Counted from the first letter of the stretch, positions 50,446 to 59,391 are shown. The stretch is 64,000 nucleotides of DNA from Candidatus Bathyarchaeota archaeon (GCA_026014665.1 JAOZHX010000034.1:1-64000); one strand, 5' to 3'. A program made the numbers and translations. Notes: generated from the letters alone by a model not told the origin.

Positions 50446-51480
50446 ATGACAACATTTAGTGGTTGTTACACCGCGTTAATAACTCCCATGAATCGTCATC
50501 GCCAAGTCGATTACGAAGGATTACAACAGCTAATAGACTTCCAGATAAAAAACGGCGTCAAAGGTATACTAGCCGTTGGCACAACAGGTGAAAGCCCCAC
50601 ACTAGATTGGAATGAACACAACTCAGTAATCGAGAAAACTTGTGAATACGCAGGGAAAGCCGTAACCATCGCTGGTACAGGAAGCAACTCTACGCAAGAG
50701 ACTATTGATGCCACTGCCCACGCCCAAAACGTCGGTGTTAGAAACGTACTGCTAGTTGATCCTTATTATAACGGTCCAAGCTCTTTGGAAATTCGCAAAG
50801 AATACATCGAACCCATCGCGCGCAGGTTCACCGACGTCCAAATCATCCCATACGTCATTCCCGGCAGAACTGGGACTCAATTGCTTCCCCAAGACCTCGC
50901 TACTCTGCACCACCAGTTCCCCAATGTGCGTTGCGTGAAGGAAGCCACAGGTGACCTTAAGAACATGGAGTTGACAAGACAACTTTGTGGTCAAGACTTC
51001 GAGATTCTCAGCGGCGACGATGATAAGACGTATACTATGATGGTTTCCCCAGACATTCGGGCCAGCGGAGTTATATCTGTGGTTTCAAACGTTGCTCCCG
51101 CCGCAGTCGTAGATATGGTGCATTACCTGTTGGATGGCAACGAAGAAGTTGCAAGCGTAATTGACCAAGCACTCAGGCAGCTCTTTGGGATAGTCACTGT
51201 AAAAACTCAAGAGCAAACACCTTACGGACCGGTAACGTGCAGAGCTCGCAATCCGCTTGCTTACAAGACGCTGATGAACGTGCTTGGCATGCCTTCTGGA
51301 CCCTGTAGACAGCCTCTGGGCAAAATGACCCGCACAGGCCTAGAAGTTGTGCTCACGAGCGCTCGGAAAGTGTACGAAGCCAACCCGCAGATATTCCAGC
51401 CTATCGCTGAATTCTTCGACGTAGACCTAAACGACCGACTATACAACGATAAGTACTTGGAGGGACTCTACTACGCTTAA
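50446..51480 (+). CDS. dapA: 4-hydroxy-tetrahydrodipicolinate synthase (DapA)
   Basis: 344 aa, TIM barrel. AVGTTGESPTLDWNEH, the Tyr in IPYVIPGRTGTQL, and the Schiff-base Lys in RCVKEATGDLKN (about residue 165) are in place. The protein is about 50 residues longer than usual because of a C-terminal extension (FFDVDLNDRLYNDKYLEGLY). It condenses pyruvate with aspartate semialdehyde. TATA TTAAATACT lies at 50400-50408 and GAGG before the ATG. First gene of the lysine operon. Confidence 0.93.
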   Translation: MTTFSGCYTALITPMNRHRQVDYEGLQQLIDFQIKNGVKGILAVGTTGESPTLDWNEHNSVIEKTCEYAGKAVTIAGTGSNSTQETIDATAHAQNVGVRNVLLVDPYYNGPSSLEIRKEYIEPIARRFTDVQIIPYVIPGRTGTQLLPQDLATLHHQFPNVRCVKEATGDLKNMELTRQLCGQDFEILSGDDDKTYTMMVSPDIRASGVISVVSNVAPAAVVDMVHYLLDGNEEVASVIDQALRQLFGIVTVKTQEQTPYGPVTCRARNPLAYKTLMNVLGMPSGPCRQPLGKMTRTGLEVVLTSARKVYEANPQIFQPIAEFFDVDLNDRLYNDKYLEGLYYA

Positions 51481-51481
51481 G

Positions 51482-52303
51482 ATGCCTGAAATAGATGCAT
51501 CCAAGCCAAAGCTTTGCGTTGCAGGCGCCGCTGGCAGGATGGGTACAAAAATAATCCAGGAAGCTAGACGAAGAGGCATGGCTACCAGTGGAGCCGTCGA
51601 GTGTGCAGGTCACCCGCAGATTGGGCAATCCTTGTCTGAGATGGGCATAAGTCCTCAGGAGACAAGGTTGGTTGGACCTGACCGTTTAGTGGACGCTGTC
51701 ACTGCTGCCGACGTGTATGTTAGCTTTACGATGCCAGCTGCCGAGTTAGCGAACATTCCTACCGTTGCGAGCCTTGGAAAACCCATTGTCCTAGGCACAA
51801 CAGGCTTCACACCAGAACAGAAAAGCCAGATAATCGCTGCTATCCAAGGTAAGTCTCCAGCCATATTCACCTACAACTATTCGATTGGAATAAACATAAT
51901 CTTCAAATTGCTTGAAACAGTGCCATTCAAAGCATTTCCCAACGGATATGACTTTAGCATCAACGAAATCCACCACACAGGCAAAAAGGATGCACCCAGC
52001 GGCACAGCAAAAACACTAAGCGAACTTATCGCAAAAGCTCGTGGATACAACACAACTGTCTACGGTCGGGAAGGATTAAGCCCGCGTGCACCCCAAGAGC
52101 TTGAGGTTACAGCGCTGCGGGCTGGCGGCGTCCCCGGAATCCATGATATAATCATCGCAGGACCAAACGAGATGATACGCATTGAACACACAGCCTTCTC
52201 AAGGGACGTATTCGTGGATGGAGCGGTGACAGCTGCAGAGTGGCTGAGTAAACAGAAAGAACCAAAAATGTACAGCATGGCTGATGTGCTGGGCTTAAAT
52301 TAG
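51482..52303 (+). CDS. dapB: 4-hydroxy-tetrahydrodipicolinate reductase (DapB)
   Basis: 273 aa. The nucleotide loop is VAGAAGRMGTKI; the conserved GTTGFTPEQ and the active-site EIHHTGKKDAPSGTAKTL follow. It uses NAD(P)H to make tetrahydrodipicolinate. It starts one base after dapA. The C-terminal HTAFSRDVFVDGAVTAAEW is typical. Confidence 0.95.
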   Translation: MPEIDASKPKLCVAGAAGRMGTKIIQEARRRGMATSGAVECAGHPQIGQSLSEMGISPQETRLVGPDRLVDAVTAADVYVSFTMPAAELANIPTVASLGKPIVLGTTGFTPEQKSQIIAAIQGKSPAIFTYNYSIGINIIFKLLETVPFKAFPNGYDFSINEIHHTGKKDAPSGTAKTLSELIAKARGYNTTVYGREGLSPRAPQELEVTALRAGGVPGIHDIIIAGPNEMIRIEHTAFSRDVFVDGAVTAAEWLSKQKEPKMYSMADVLGLN

Positions 52304-52362
52304 AACCATTAACTTTTTTATCAAGGAAGAAAATAAGTGAAAGGTCAAAGGAAGAATAAACA

Positions 52363-53421
52363 ATGACAAATAAACGCAAAGTCGCCATTCTCGGCGCAAC
52401 TGGAGCTGTAGGGCAAAGGTACATTCAGCTCCTGCAGGGACACCCGTGGTTTGAAATTTCGGTGCTTGCAGCTTCAGAGCGGTCAGCAGGCAAAAAATAC
52501 AAAGATGCAGCCAACTGGCTGATGGAAACCGAGTTGCCTAAAGAAATTGCTGAAATGCCAGTTGCAAACATCGATGTGGTTTCATGCGAGAAGACAGGCG
52601 ACTTTGACTTAGTGTTCACTTCCCTGCCGGGCGATTTAGCGGGACCAGTGGAGGCAGAATTTGCATCCCTGTACCCAGTTTTCAGCAAGGCAAGTGCGCA
52701 CCGTATGGAAAAGGATGTGCCGCTTATCATTCCTGAAGTCAACGCTGACCATGTTGAGCTCGTCAAGGTTCAGCAGCAACGTCGAGGCTGGAAAGGCTTC
52801 ATTTCAACCGACCCCAACTGCAGCACAATCCAAATGGCGATTACGCTAAAGCCTCTAATGCAGTTCGGACTTAGGCAAGTTGTAGTGACCACGATGCAGG
52901 CTCTCAGCGGCGCAGGATATCCTGGCGTGGCTTCGTTGGACATAATCGATAACGTTGTCCCGTTCATTTCAGGCGAAGAAGAAAAGATGGAAACGGAAGC
53001 CCTGAAGATACTCGGCACTTTCGAGAATGGAGCAATAAAGAACGCTGATTTCAAGCTTAGCGCCAGCTGCAACCGCGTTAACGTCAAAGACGGCCATTTA
53101 GAATCTATATTCGTAAAGCTTGATCAAGACCCGTCAATTGAGCAAATCGAGGCGGCGTTCGAGGATTTCAGGGGCGCTCCGCAACTGCTAAAGCTGCCGT
53201 CTGCTCCAGCCCAGCCAATCGTTGTTCGGCATGAGAAGAATCGTCCTCAGCCACGTTATGACCGCGACACAGGCAAAGGACAAAGCGTCGTGGTGGGAAG
53301 AATCCGCAAGGACCCTATCATGACTTTCAAGTACATGTGCCTTGGACATAACACGGTTCGGGGTGCAGCGGGCGGAGGCATTCTTAGCGCGGAATTGTAC
53401 GTGGCTAACGGTTTAGCCTAA
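52363..53421 (+). CDS. asd: Aspartate-semialdehyde dehydrogenase
   Basis: 352 aa. NADP loop VAILGATGAVGQRYIQLL, catalytic Cys in STDPNCSTIQMAI (about 147), and the substrate His/Arg region SASCNRVNVKDGHLES. This is the archaeal/fungal-like Asd branch. It supplies DapA with substrate. Aspartokinase is not in the window. SD AAGG lies before ATG 52363. Confidence 0.95.
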   Translation: MTNKRKVAILGATGAVGQRYIQLLQGHPWFEISVLAASERSAGKKYKDAANWLMETELPKEIAEMPVANIDVVSCEKTGDFDLVFTSLPGDLAGPVEAEFASLYPVFSKASAHRMEKDVPLIIPEVNADHVELVKVQQQRRGWKGFISTDPNCSTIQMAITLKPLMQFGLRQVVVTTMQALSGAGYPGVASLDIIDNVVPFISGEEEKMETEALKILGTFENGAIKNADFKLSASCNRVNVKDGHLESIFVKLDQDPSIEQIEAAFEDFRGAPQLLKLPSAPAQPIVVRHEKNRPQPRYDRDTGKGQSVVVGRIRKDPIMTFKYMCLGHNTVRGAAGGGILSAELYVANGLA

Positions 53422-53455
53422 ATTACAATGGTTCAGCTACTGTCTGGTGTTTGGC

Positions 53456-54745
53456 ATGGCTAAGAGAAAGCTTCGTGAGCCCTTGGAAGACCGCAAAGGC
53501 AACCTCTACTTCGACGGCATATCAGTCAAGGCTCTGGCTGAAAAGTACGATACGCCGCTGTACGTGCTTAGCGAAAAGCGCATCCGAGACAACTACAACC
53601 GACTCCACACCGCTCTTCTTAACAATTACAAGTATGTGCGTATCTATTATGCAGCTAAAGCCAACACTAACCTTACAGTCTTAAAGATTCTTGAGTCTGA
53701 AGGCGCCTACTTGGACACAGTTAGCCCAGGCGAAGTGTTCATGGGGCTTAGCTGTGGCTTCACTCCTGATCGCTTAATGTTCACTGGTACCAGCGTTCGA
53801 AATGACGAACTCAAGATGCTGGCTGACGCAAACATAACAGTCAACGTTGACTCGATTTCTGAGCTTGAGCGACTGCTAAAGTTTGCGGTGCCACCCATTG
53901 TTTCGGTGCGGGTGAACCCAGAGGTTGGCGCGGGGCACCACAGCCACTGCATCACTGCTGGTCCTGAATCCAAGTTTGGGCTCTGGGAGGACGAAACCAT
54001 CCAAGCGTTCGCGATTGCTCAGAGGGCAAGGGTGGAACGTTTTGGCATTCACATGCACATCGGCTCAGGCATTCTCGAGGTGGAACCATATGTTTTAGCA
54101 GTTGAGAAATTGCTGAAAATCGCCAAGCGAGTGCATGATGAAGTTGGCATAAGCTTTGAGTTCATCGACATCGGAGGCGGAATCGGTGTTCCTTACCAGC
54201 CAGAGGACCAAGAACTGGACTTAGCGGAGTTCTCAAGCAAGGTTGTCACGCTGTTTAAGAACAAGGTCAAGGACTACGGGCTTGGCAAGCCGTTTTTGTG
54301 CGTTGAACCAGGCAGATTTTTAGTCTGTGATGCAAGCATACTGCTCACAACTGTCAACACAGTTAAAACCACGCCATCACGCAAGTTCATCGGCGTCGAC
54401 GCTGGCTTTAACACATTGGCACGCCCCATGATGTACGGGTCTTACCATCCCATTTTAGTAGCCAACAAGTTGGATAAAGCCGACAAGGAAACCTGCGATG
54501 TGGTGGGTCCAATCTGTGAGTCTGGCGACGCCCTTGCCAAAGAGCGAAAACTGCCCAAAATAGAGGAAGGTGATTTACTGGCGATTTTGAACGCTGGAGC
54601 GTACGGTTTTAGCATGAGCTCGCAGTACAACTCAAGGCCGCGTGCAGCTGAGGTTATGATTCGGCAGGGCAAGGATGTGTTGGTTCGCAAACGCGAAGAA
54701 CTTGGGGATTTGATGGCGAGTCAGCGGATGCTTGGTGAGCAATGA
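53456..54745 (+). CDS. lysA: Diaminopimelate decarboxylase
   Basis: 429 aa, fold-type III PLP enzyme. PLP Lys in IYYAAKANTNLTV (about 62), glycine loop in EFIDIGGGIGVPYQPED, EPGRFLVCDAS, and the Cys in VGPICESGDALA are present. It makes lysine from meso-DAP. ATG 53456 with GGTG seven bases upstream is preferred over an in-frame GTG at 53447. It overlaps dapF by four bases. Confidence 0.95.
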   Translation: MAKRKLREPLEDRKGNLYFDGISVKALAEKYDTPLYVLSEKRIRDNYNRLHTALLNNYKYVRIYYAAKANTNLTVLKILESEGAYLDTVSPGEVFMGLSCGFTPDRLMFTGTSVRNDELKMLADANITVNVDSISELERLLKFAVPPIVSVRVNPEVGAGHHSHCITAGPESKFGLWEDETIQAFAIAQRARVERFGIHMHIGSGILEVEPYVLAVEKLLKIAKRVHDEVGISFEFIDIGGGIGVPYQPEDQELDLAEFSSKVVTLFKNKVKDYGLGKPFLCVEPGRFLVCDASILLTTVNTVKTTPSRKFIGVDAGFNTLARPMMYGSYHPILVANKLDKADKETCDVVGPICESGDALAKERKLPKIEEGDLLAILNAGAYGFSMSSQYNSRPRAAEVMIRQGKDVLVRKREELGDLMASQRMLGEQ

Positions 54746-55584
54746 TGCAGTTCTGGAAGATGCACGGCTTAGGTAACGACTACGTGGTTATCGATAATCG
54801 GGACCAAAAAATTCAAGATGTGGAAGTTGGCGAGTTGGCACGTCGGCTCTGCCAAAGGCGCTTCTCGGTTGGCGCTGACGGGCTTCTGCTGGTTTATCCT
54901 TCGCAGGTTGCTGATGTTAAGATGCGGATTTTCAACGCTGACGGCAGCGAAGCGGAAATGTGCGGTAACGGTATACGCTGCTTTGCCAAATACTGCTACG
55001 AAAACGCCATTGTAGCAAAAACTGAGTTCAACGTAGAAACCCTCTCAGGCATAAAGCCCGTCTGGTTAACGGTCAAGAACGGCGAGGTTTCGGCGGTCAA
55101 GGTGGACATGGGCGCTCCGAATTGGCAGCGTTCGTCGCTTCCGATGGCTGGCAAGGGCACATGCATAAACGAGAATCTTGAAGTAGACGGTGAACTCTAC
55201 AAGGTAACTTGTCTTTCGATGGGCAACCCACATTGTGTTACCTTCGTTGAAAACGTTGACGAATTTCCAGTTGATTATGTGGGGCCAATTATCGAAAATC
55301 ACCCTGCTTTCCCAAAGAGAACCAACGTCGGCTTCGCCCAAGTTCTAAACCGAGGCGAACTTAAGGTTCGAGTTTGGGAACGGGGTTGCGGCGAAACGCT
55401 TGCATGTGGAACAGGCACCTGCGCGGCTGTAGCGGCAGCTAACCGTCTGGGCTTGGTCGGCGGCAAAGTAACCGTGCACGTGCTCGGTGGCGATTTGCAG
55501 GTTGAGGTGGATAAGAGCCTCTTTTTGAGCGGTGCCGCCGAAAAAGTTTACCGAGGAACATTATTCAAGGAGACACAAAAATGA
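54742..55584 (+). CDS. dapF: Diaminopimelate epimerase
   Basis: 280 aa. Catalytic Cys pair: EMCGNGIRCFAKYCYE (about residue 76) and CGETLACGTGTCAAVAA (about 219). WKMHGLGNDYVVID is the usual N-terminus. It converts LL-DAP to meso-DAP. It overlaps lysA by four and dapL by four bases, so the operon is translationally coupled. Confidence 0.96.
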   Translation: MMQFWKMHGLGNDYVVIDNRDQKIQDVEVGELARRLCQRRFSVGADGLLLVYPSQVADVKMRIFNADGSEAEMCGNGIRCFAKYCYENAIVAKTEFNVETLSGIKPVWLTVKNGEVSAVKVDMGAPNWQRSSLPMAGKGTCINENLEVDGELYKVTCLSMGNPHCVTFVENVDEFPVDYVGPIIENHPAFPKRTNVGFAQVLNRGELKVRVWERGCGETLACGTGTCAAVAAANRLGLVGGKVTVHVLGGDLQVEVDKSLFLSGAAEKVYRGTLFKETQK

Positions 55585-56744
55585 CTTTTGAGTATGCGGA
55601 AAGAATCAAGCGGCTGCCACCGTACTTGTTTGCTGAACTCGAAAAGCTCATGAGGGAGAAACGATGTTGCGGCGTCGACCTTATTTCGCTCAGCATCGGT
55701 GACCCTGACTTGCCGCCGCCAGACTTTGTGGTTGAAGCCCTAAAAGAAGAAGCTGCCAACCTCAAAAACCACAACTACTCTTTCAGTCAAGGAGAACCTG
55801 ATTTTCGCACGGCGGTCTCGGAGTGGTGCAAGAAGCGTTTTGGCGTTGACTTAGCGCATGAGCAGGTTGTGGCGCTCTTAGGCTCCAAGGAAGGCATTGC
55901 AAACGTTGCACGAGCATTCATTAACCCAGGCGACCGAGTGCTTGTTCCTGACCCTGCTTACCCCGTGTACGCTAACGGCAGCACCCTTCTCTGCGATGGC
56001 ATACCAGTGCTCATGCCGTTGCTAGAAGAGAACGATTTTAGACCTGACTTTGACAAAATCGAGCCCCACGACGCTAAGATGATGTTTCTCAACTACCCAA
56101 ACAACCCCACCGCCGCAACCGTCGACAGAGCCTTCTTAAAGGAAGCTGTGGACTTTGCCAAAGACAACAAGTTGATACTGTGCTATGACAACGCTTATTC
56201 GGAAATCACCTACGACGGCTATGTTGCTCCCAGCATCTTGGAAGTGGACGGCGCCATGGATGTTGCCATCGAATTTCATTCGCTCTCAAAGACGTTTAAC
56301 ATGACGGGCGACCGCATCGGATTTGCAGTGGGCAACAAGGAGCTTGTGGCAGGGTTAACGCAGGTTAAAACCCAAATTGATAGTGGACCACCAGTTTACA
56401 CGCAGAAAGCCGCCATCACAGCCCTTCAATCATACAAAAGCAGCGAACCCCCAGAATTCCTGAGGCAAAACAACCAGATTCTGCAGCAACGCCGCGACCT
56501 GCTGGTGGATACGCTGTGCAAGTACGGCTATGAAGTGGAGAAATCCAAAGCAACGTTTTACGTTTGGGTTAACTGCAAATGTGACTCGATGGTATTTGCC
56601 AAGAAACTGCTGGATGCTGGGGTAGCTGTGACGCCTGGCCTTGGCTTTGGCAGGTTTGGCGAGGGTTACGCACGTATGACCTTCACGCAGCCCCAAGAAC
56701 GTATAGCTGAAGCATGTGACCGAATTGCCAGAGCCTTCAAGTAG
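55581..56744 (+). CDS. dapL: LL-diaminopimelate aminotransferase (DapL)
   Basis: 387 aa, fold-type I PLP. PPYLFAELEKLMREK, LSIGDPDLPPPDFVVEAL, NYPNNPTAATVDRAF, and the PLP Lys in HSLSKTFNMTGDRIG (about 233) are typical of class I/II aminotransferases of the DapL branch. It makes LL-DAP directly from tetrahydrodipicolinate, bypassing acylated intermediates. Last gene of the operon. Substrate assignment rests on the operon. Confidence 0.9.
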   Translation: MTFEYAERIKRLPPYLFAELEKLMREKRCCGVDLISLSIGDPDLPPPDFVVEALKEEAANLKNHNYSFSQGEPDFRTAVSEWCKKRFGVDLAHEQVVALLGSKEGIANVARAFINPGDRVLVPDPAYPVYANGSTLLCDGIPVLMPLLEENDFRPDFDKIEPHDAKMMFLNYPNNPTAATVDRAFLKEAVDFAKDNKLILCYDNAYSEITYDGYVAPSILEVDGAMDVAIEFHSLSKTFNMTGDRIGFAVGNKELVAGLTQVKTQIDSGPPVYTQKAAITALQSYKSSEPPEFLRQNNQILQQRRDLLVDTLCKYGYEVEKSKATFYVWVNCKCDSMVFAKKLLDAGVAVTPGLGFGRFGEGYARMTFTQPQERIAEACDRIARAFK

Positions 56745-56857
56745 CCTTTTTTTGACTGTTGCTTTTTTTCAACAAGCTTATGCTGCTGGAAGCGCCAAAA
56801 GAGACCTCTCATCTTAGTAGATTTGGATTCGCGGTGGCTTACGTTACGTTTCTGCGT

Positions 56858-57484
56858 TTAGTAAGTGTTAAATTTCTTAAACAATCTTTTGAGCCTGTCC
56901 TCTCCGCCTAATTCATTTATCACAATCTCGGTTCCTTTTGGCACTAATGCTTGCCAATCTTCATCCATAATCATTCTGCGCCTTGTTTCTGTTCCGCTTG
57001 CTAAGCGTTCTGCATCGATTGCTTGAACGTTTTCTCCAAGCTCTCGGTACTTCTGGAACTTCCATTTGTCAAACTCGCTCGTCAAGGGAACGTACCAAAC
57101 CCTTTTTTCAGGAATAAAATTTAAGGCTAAATCTAAACGGATGTATGGTCTTTGCAAAGGAATAATATGTATCCTTTCGAGATACTTTGCAAGCGACGAC
57201 CGAATCATCGAATACCGCTCCCAGAAAGTAAAAGGGTTCCTTGCTTCATGGAATTGAGGAAACGCTGGATCTTCAGGAAAGCGGGGATCAGGGTTCATTA
57301 CACCTATAACGAGTTGTTTTTCTTTACTCAAAATACCTGTTACGAGGTTTAGATGGCCGATGTGAAATGGTTGAAACCTACCAGTAAAGATGGCGTAGTT
57401 TTTGGGTTGAGTATCATTTGAATTTGTTTGAGCAACGAGGTTTTTATTCTGCCGCCCAAGCGGTTCGTTACGTCCTGAAAGCAT
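56858..57484 (-). CDS. Nicotinamide-nucleotide adenylyltransferase-like protein
   Basis: 208 aa. The nucleotidyltransferase motif FTGRFQPFHIGHLNLV (about 35-50) carries the HxGH signature; SGTETRRRMIMDEDWQALVP (about 162-181) is the second motif. This fits archaeal NadM (NMN plus ATP to NAD). The N-terminal 30 residues (NEPLGRQNKNLVAQTNSNDT) look disordered, so the start may be later. It converges with dapL. Repeat copy D lies upstream. Confidence 0.78.
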   Translation of the reverse strand: MLSGRNEPLGRQNKNLVAQTNSNDTQPKNYAIFTGRFQPFHIGHLNLVTGILSKEKQLVIGVMNPDPRFPEDPAFPQFHEARNPFTFWERYSMIRSSLAKYLERIHIIPLQRPYIRLDLALNFIPEKRVWYVPLTSEFDKWKFQKYRELGENVQAIDAERLASGTETRRRMIMDEDWQALVPKGTEIVINELGGEDRLKRLFKKFNTY

Positions 57485-57621
57485 TCATCATTACCTCAAA
57501 CAGCAATGTGTTGCGCAAGCTTCCCTTCTAAGACTTTAGCGTCTTTAGTATCATCCTATCCAAGGAAATGAGTGTGTTCACCAAATAAATGTTCCCGAAC
57601 AGTGCTGAATCTCTGTATCTT

Positions 57622-57850
57622 CATGTGAGTGTGGCGGTTTTATGGTTGCCACAAGATGGTTCGTGGGGGCGGTTGCTTTTTGTGGTTGCAACGTTCTTTT
57701 GGGGCTGTTTGTGTGTGGGGCAAGCGTTTTTTTTCACATGCCCTTGCATGGCTTCATGTTAAAAACCTAGTGGTGTGGGTGTGGCAGCATGTTTAGAGAG
57801 TCTAAAATTGGCACATCACGAAAGGGAAGGAAACGCCGTTAAGGAAAGAG
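57622..57850 (+). repeat. GT-rich dispersed intergenic element, copy D
   Basis: Left end ATGTGAGTGTGGCGG, then ATGGTTGCCACAAGATGGTT, GGGGGCGGTTGCTTTTTG, GGGGCTGTTTGTGTGTGGGG, CACATGCCCTTGCATGGC, TTCATGTT, and right end GTGTGGGTGTGGCAGCATGT. The 55-bp terminal part (AAAATTGGCACATCACGAAA, GGGAAGGAAACGCCGTTAAG) matches B and C. The flanking words GTG-GTGTGGC at both ends are direct repeats. It lies in the 451-bp gap between NadM and the FrhB-fusion gene; nothing else is seen there. Confidence 0.85.
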
Positions 57851-57935
57851 CCAGAGCTTGAAATACTGTTGATTGAGTAAGAAAGCGGTACAGCTATCAG
57901 TACCAGACAGTAGGTTACTAAAAAAATAAAAAAAT

Positions 57936-59390
57936 TTAGATTTTTGGGGTCAGTACGGGTGGAGGTTGCTGTACCTGAAGGTCTTTCAGGATTGGGGCAA
58001 AGTTTTTCTTTGCGCGAGACTTCTTTAGAGCTGATAGTTTGGCGATTTCTTCTTTGTTAACGTTGCCTCTTGTCAGGTCGATGTTTTCGGTTAGTTTTTT
58101 GCCTTTTTCTGAGCGCACGATCACGGTTGAGTAGCCATCTTCGCTTCCGACTGAACCGACTGAAACGTCGGCCAGTTTGGCGGTAAAATCATCGCAGTAA
58201 ACGCACCCGTTTTCCACTGCTTTTGTTAAGTCTCTAACGCTGGTTGAGTATTCTTTTCCATCAATCGTTACGATGTATTTCCCTTTATGGATCTGTGTTT
58301 TCTCGGCTTGGTCTAGGTCTATTCCCATTAGTTTTTTGGTTTCCACTTTCAACTTATCATAGTCAAACGATTCAAAGCAGAATAGTCCAATGATTGTAAG
58401 TTCAAGGTCAGGGAACTTTTCAAGCAGGGCTTCTTGAATCTTTCTTGCCGCTCGGACTTCGCAGGAGGTTCCTACCATGGCGATTTTCTTCTTTCCCTTG
58501 TTTAGTAATTCGCCTATCTTTGACATCATTTTGACTCGCAGATACTTTGTTTTCTTGGCTTTAAGTATGTCATCAACGCTTTCCGCTACAACCGCTTCGG
58601 CTCTATATCCTTCGACTCGTTGAACCACGATAGCTGCGTCGAACAAGCCTCTCTGCATCCCTGAAACTAGCAAGGCTGTAGCAACTCCGCCGTCTTGTCC
58701 GCCTATGGAGCTCTTGGCAGCAAATATATCATTGTAAACTCCGAGTTCTTCGTCTTTTATTCCATTGAGGAATCGCTGTTCTATTCTTTCCACGTCTTCG
58801 GGCAAGGTAGGATAATTGTTAATCCTTAGTTTCTTAGATTTTGTTGGGCAAACGATAGCGCAGGCACCGCATCCGATACAATCGTTTGAGAATTCGTGAT
58901 AGGGTGCGGTTACTTCTCTCTCAACCCCTCGCTTTGCAAAGTTGATAGCGGATACACCGATTTTTTCTTCGCATACCCTGCTGCATAAGCCGCAGAGAAT
59001 GCAATCTTCTTGTTCATCGCCTATCCAGAATCTTGTTTTTTCAACTCCGTATTCTCGTGCCATGTCCTGAAGTTTTGTAACGTTGGGGCATCGTGCCAAT
59101 AACAACTCGAGGAGCACTTTGCGGGTCTTTACAACCTTATCAGACTTTGTGTAGACAACGAGACCTTCTTCCACTGGATAGTTGCATGAAGTCACAATTC
59201 GTTTTCGTCCACGTTTATCGACGACTTCTACTGAACATATCCGGCAAGCGCCGAAGGGTTCTAAAGCACTAGAATAGCACAAGGTGGGTATGTTAATTCC
59301 CAATTTTTTAGCGGCGTCAAGAATTGTGGCTCCTTGGTTAGCCTTAACTTCGACGTCATCGATTTTCAGCGTTACTTCTTTTGCTTCCAT
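57936..59390 (-). CDS. HoxU/NuoG-N iron-sulfur protein fused to FrhB (F420 oxidoreductase)
   Basis: 484 aa with three parts. Residues 1-80: plant-type [2Fe-2S] ferredoxin (LCYSSALEPFGACRICSVEV and a later Cys in SCNYPV). Residues 125-190: two [4Fe-4S] motifs, CILCGLCSRVCEEK and CIGCGACAIVCPTK. Residues 225-460: an FrhB domain with GGQDGGVATALLVSGMQRGL, VGTSCEVRAARKIQ, IGLFCFESFDYDKLK and the GCVYCDDFTAKLADVSVGSV cluster site. The His-Cys3 cluster motif of NuoG is missing (LLLARCPN remains). It begins one base after the NuoF stop with GGAGGT inside nuoF. I infer F420H2 exchanging electrons with the NuoEF flavin unit. Confidence 0.88.
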   Translation of the reverse strand: MEAKEVTLKIDDVEVKANQGATILDAAKKLGINIPTLCYSSALEPFGACRICSVEVVDKRGRKRIVTSCNYPVEEGLVVYTKSDKVVKTRKVLLELLLARCPNVTKLQDMAREYGVEKTRFWIGDEQEDCILCGLCSRVCEEKIGVSAINFAKRGVEREVTAPYHEFSNDCIGCGACAIVCPTKSKKLRINNYPTLPEDVERIEQRFLNGIKDEELGVYNDIFAAKSSIGGQDGGVATALLVSGMQRGLFDAAIVVQRVEGYRAEAVVAESVDDILKAKKTKYLRVKMMSKIGELLNKGKKKIAMVGTSCEVRAARKIQEALLEKFPDLELTIIGLFCFESFDYDKLKVETKKLMGIDLDQAEKTQIHKGKYIVTIDGKEYSTSVRDLTKAVENGCVYCDDFTAKLADVSVGSVGSEDGYSTVIVRSEKGKKLTENIDLTRGNVNKEEIAKLSALKKSRAKKNFAPILKDLQVQQPPPVLTPKI

Positions 59391-59391
59391 T

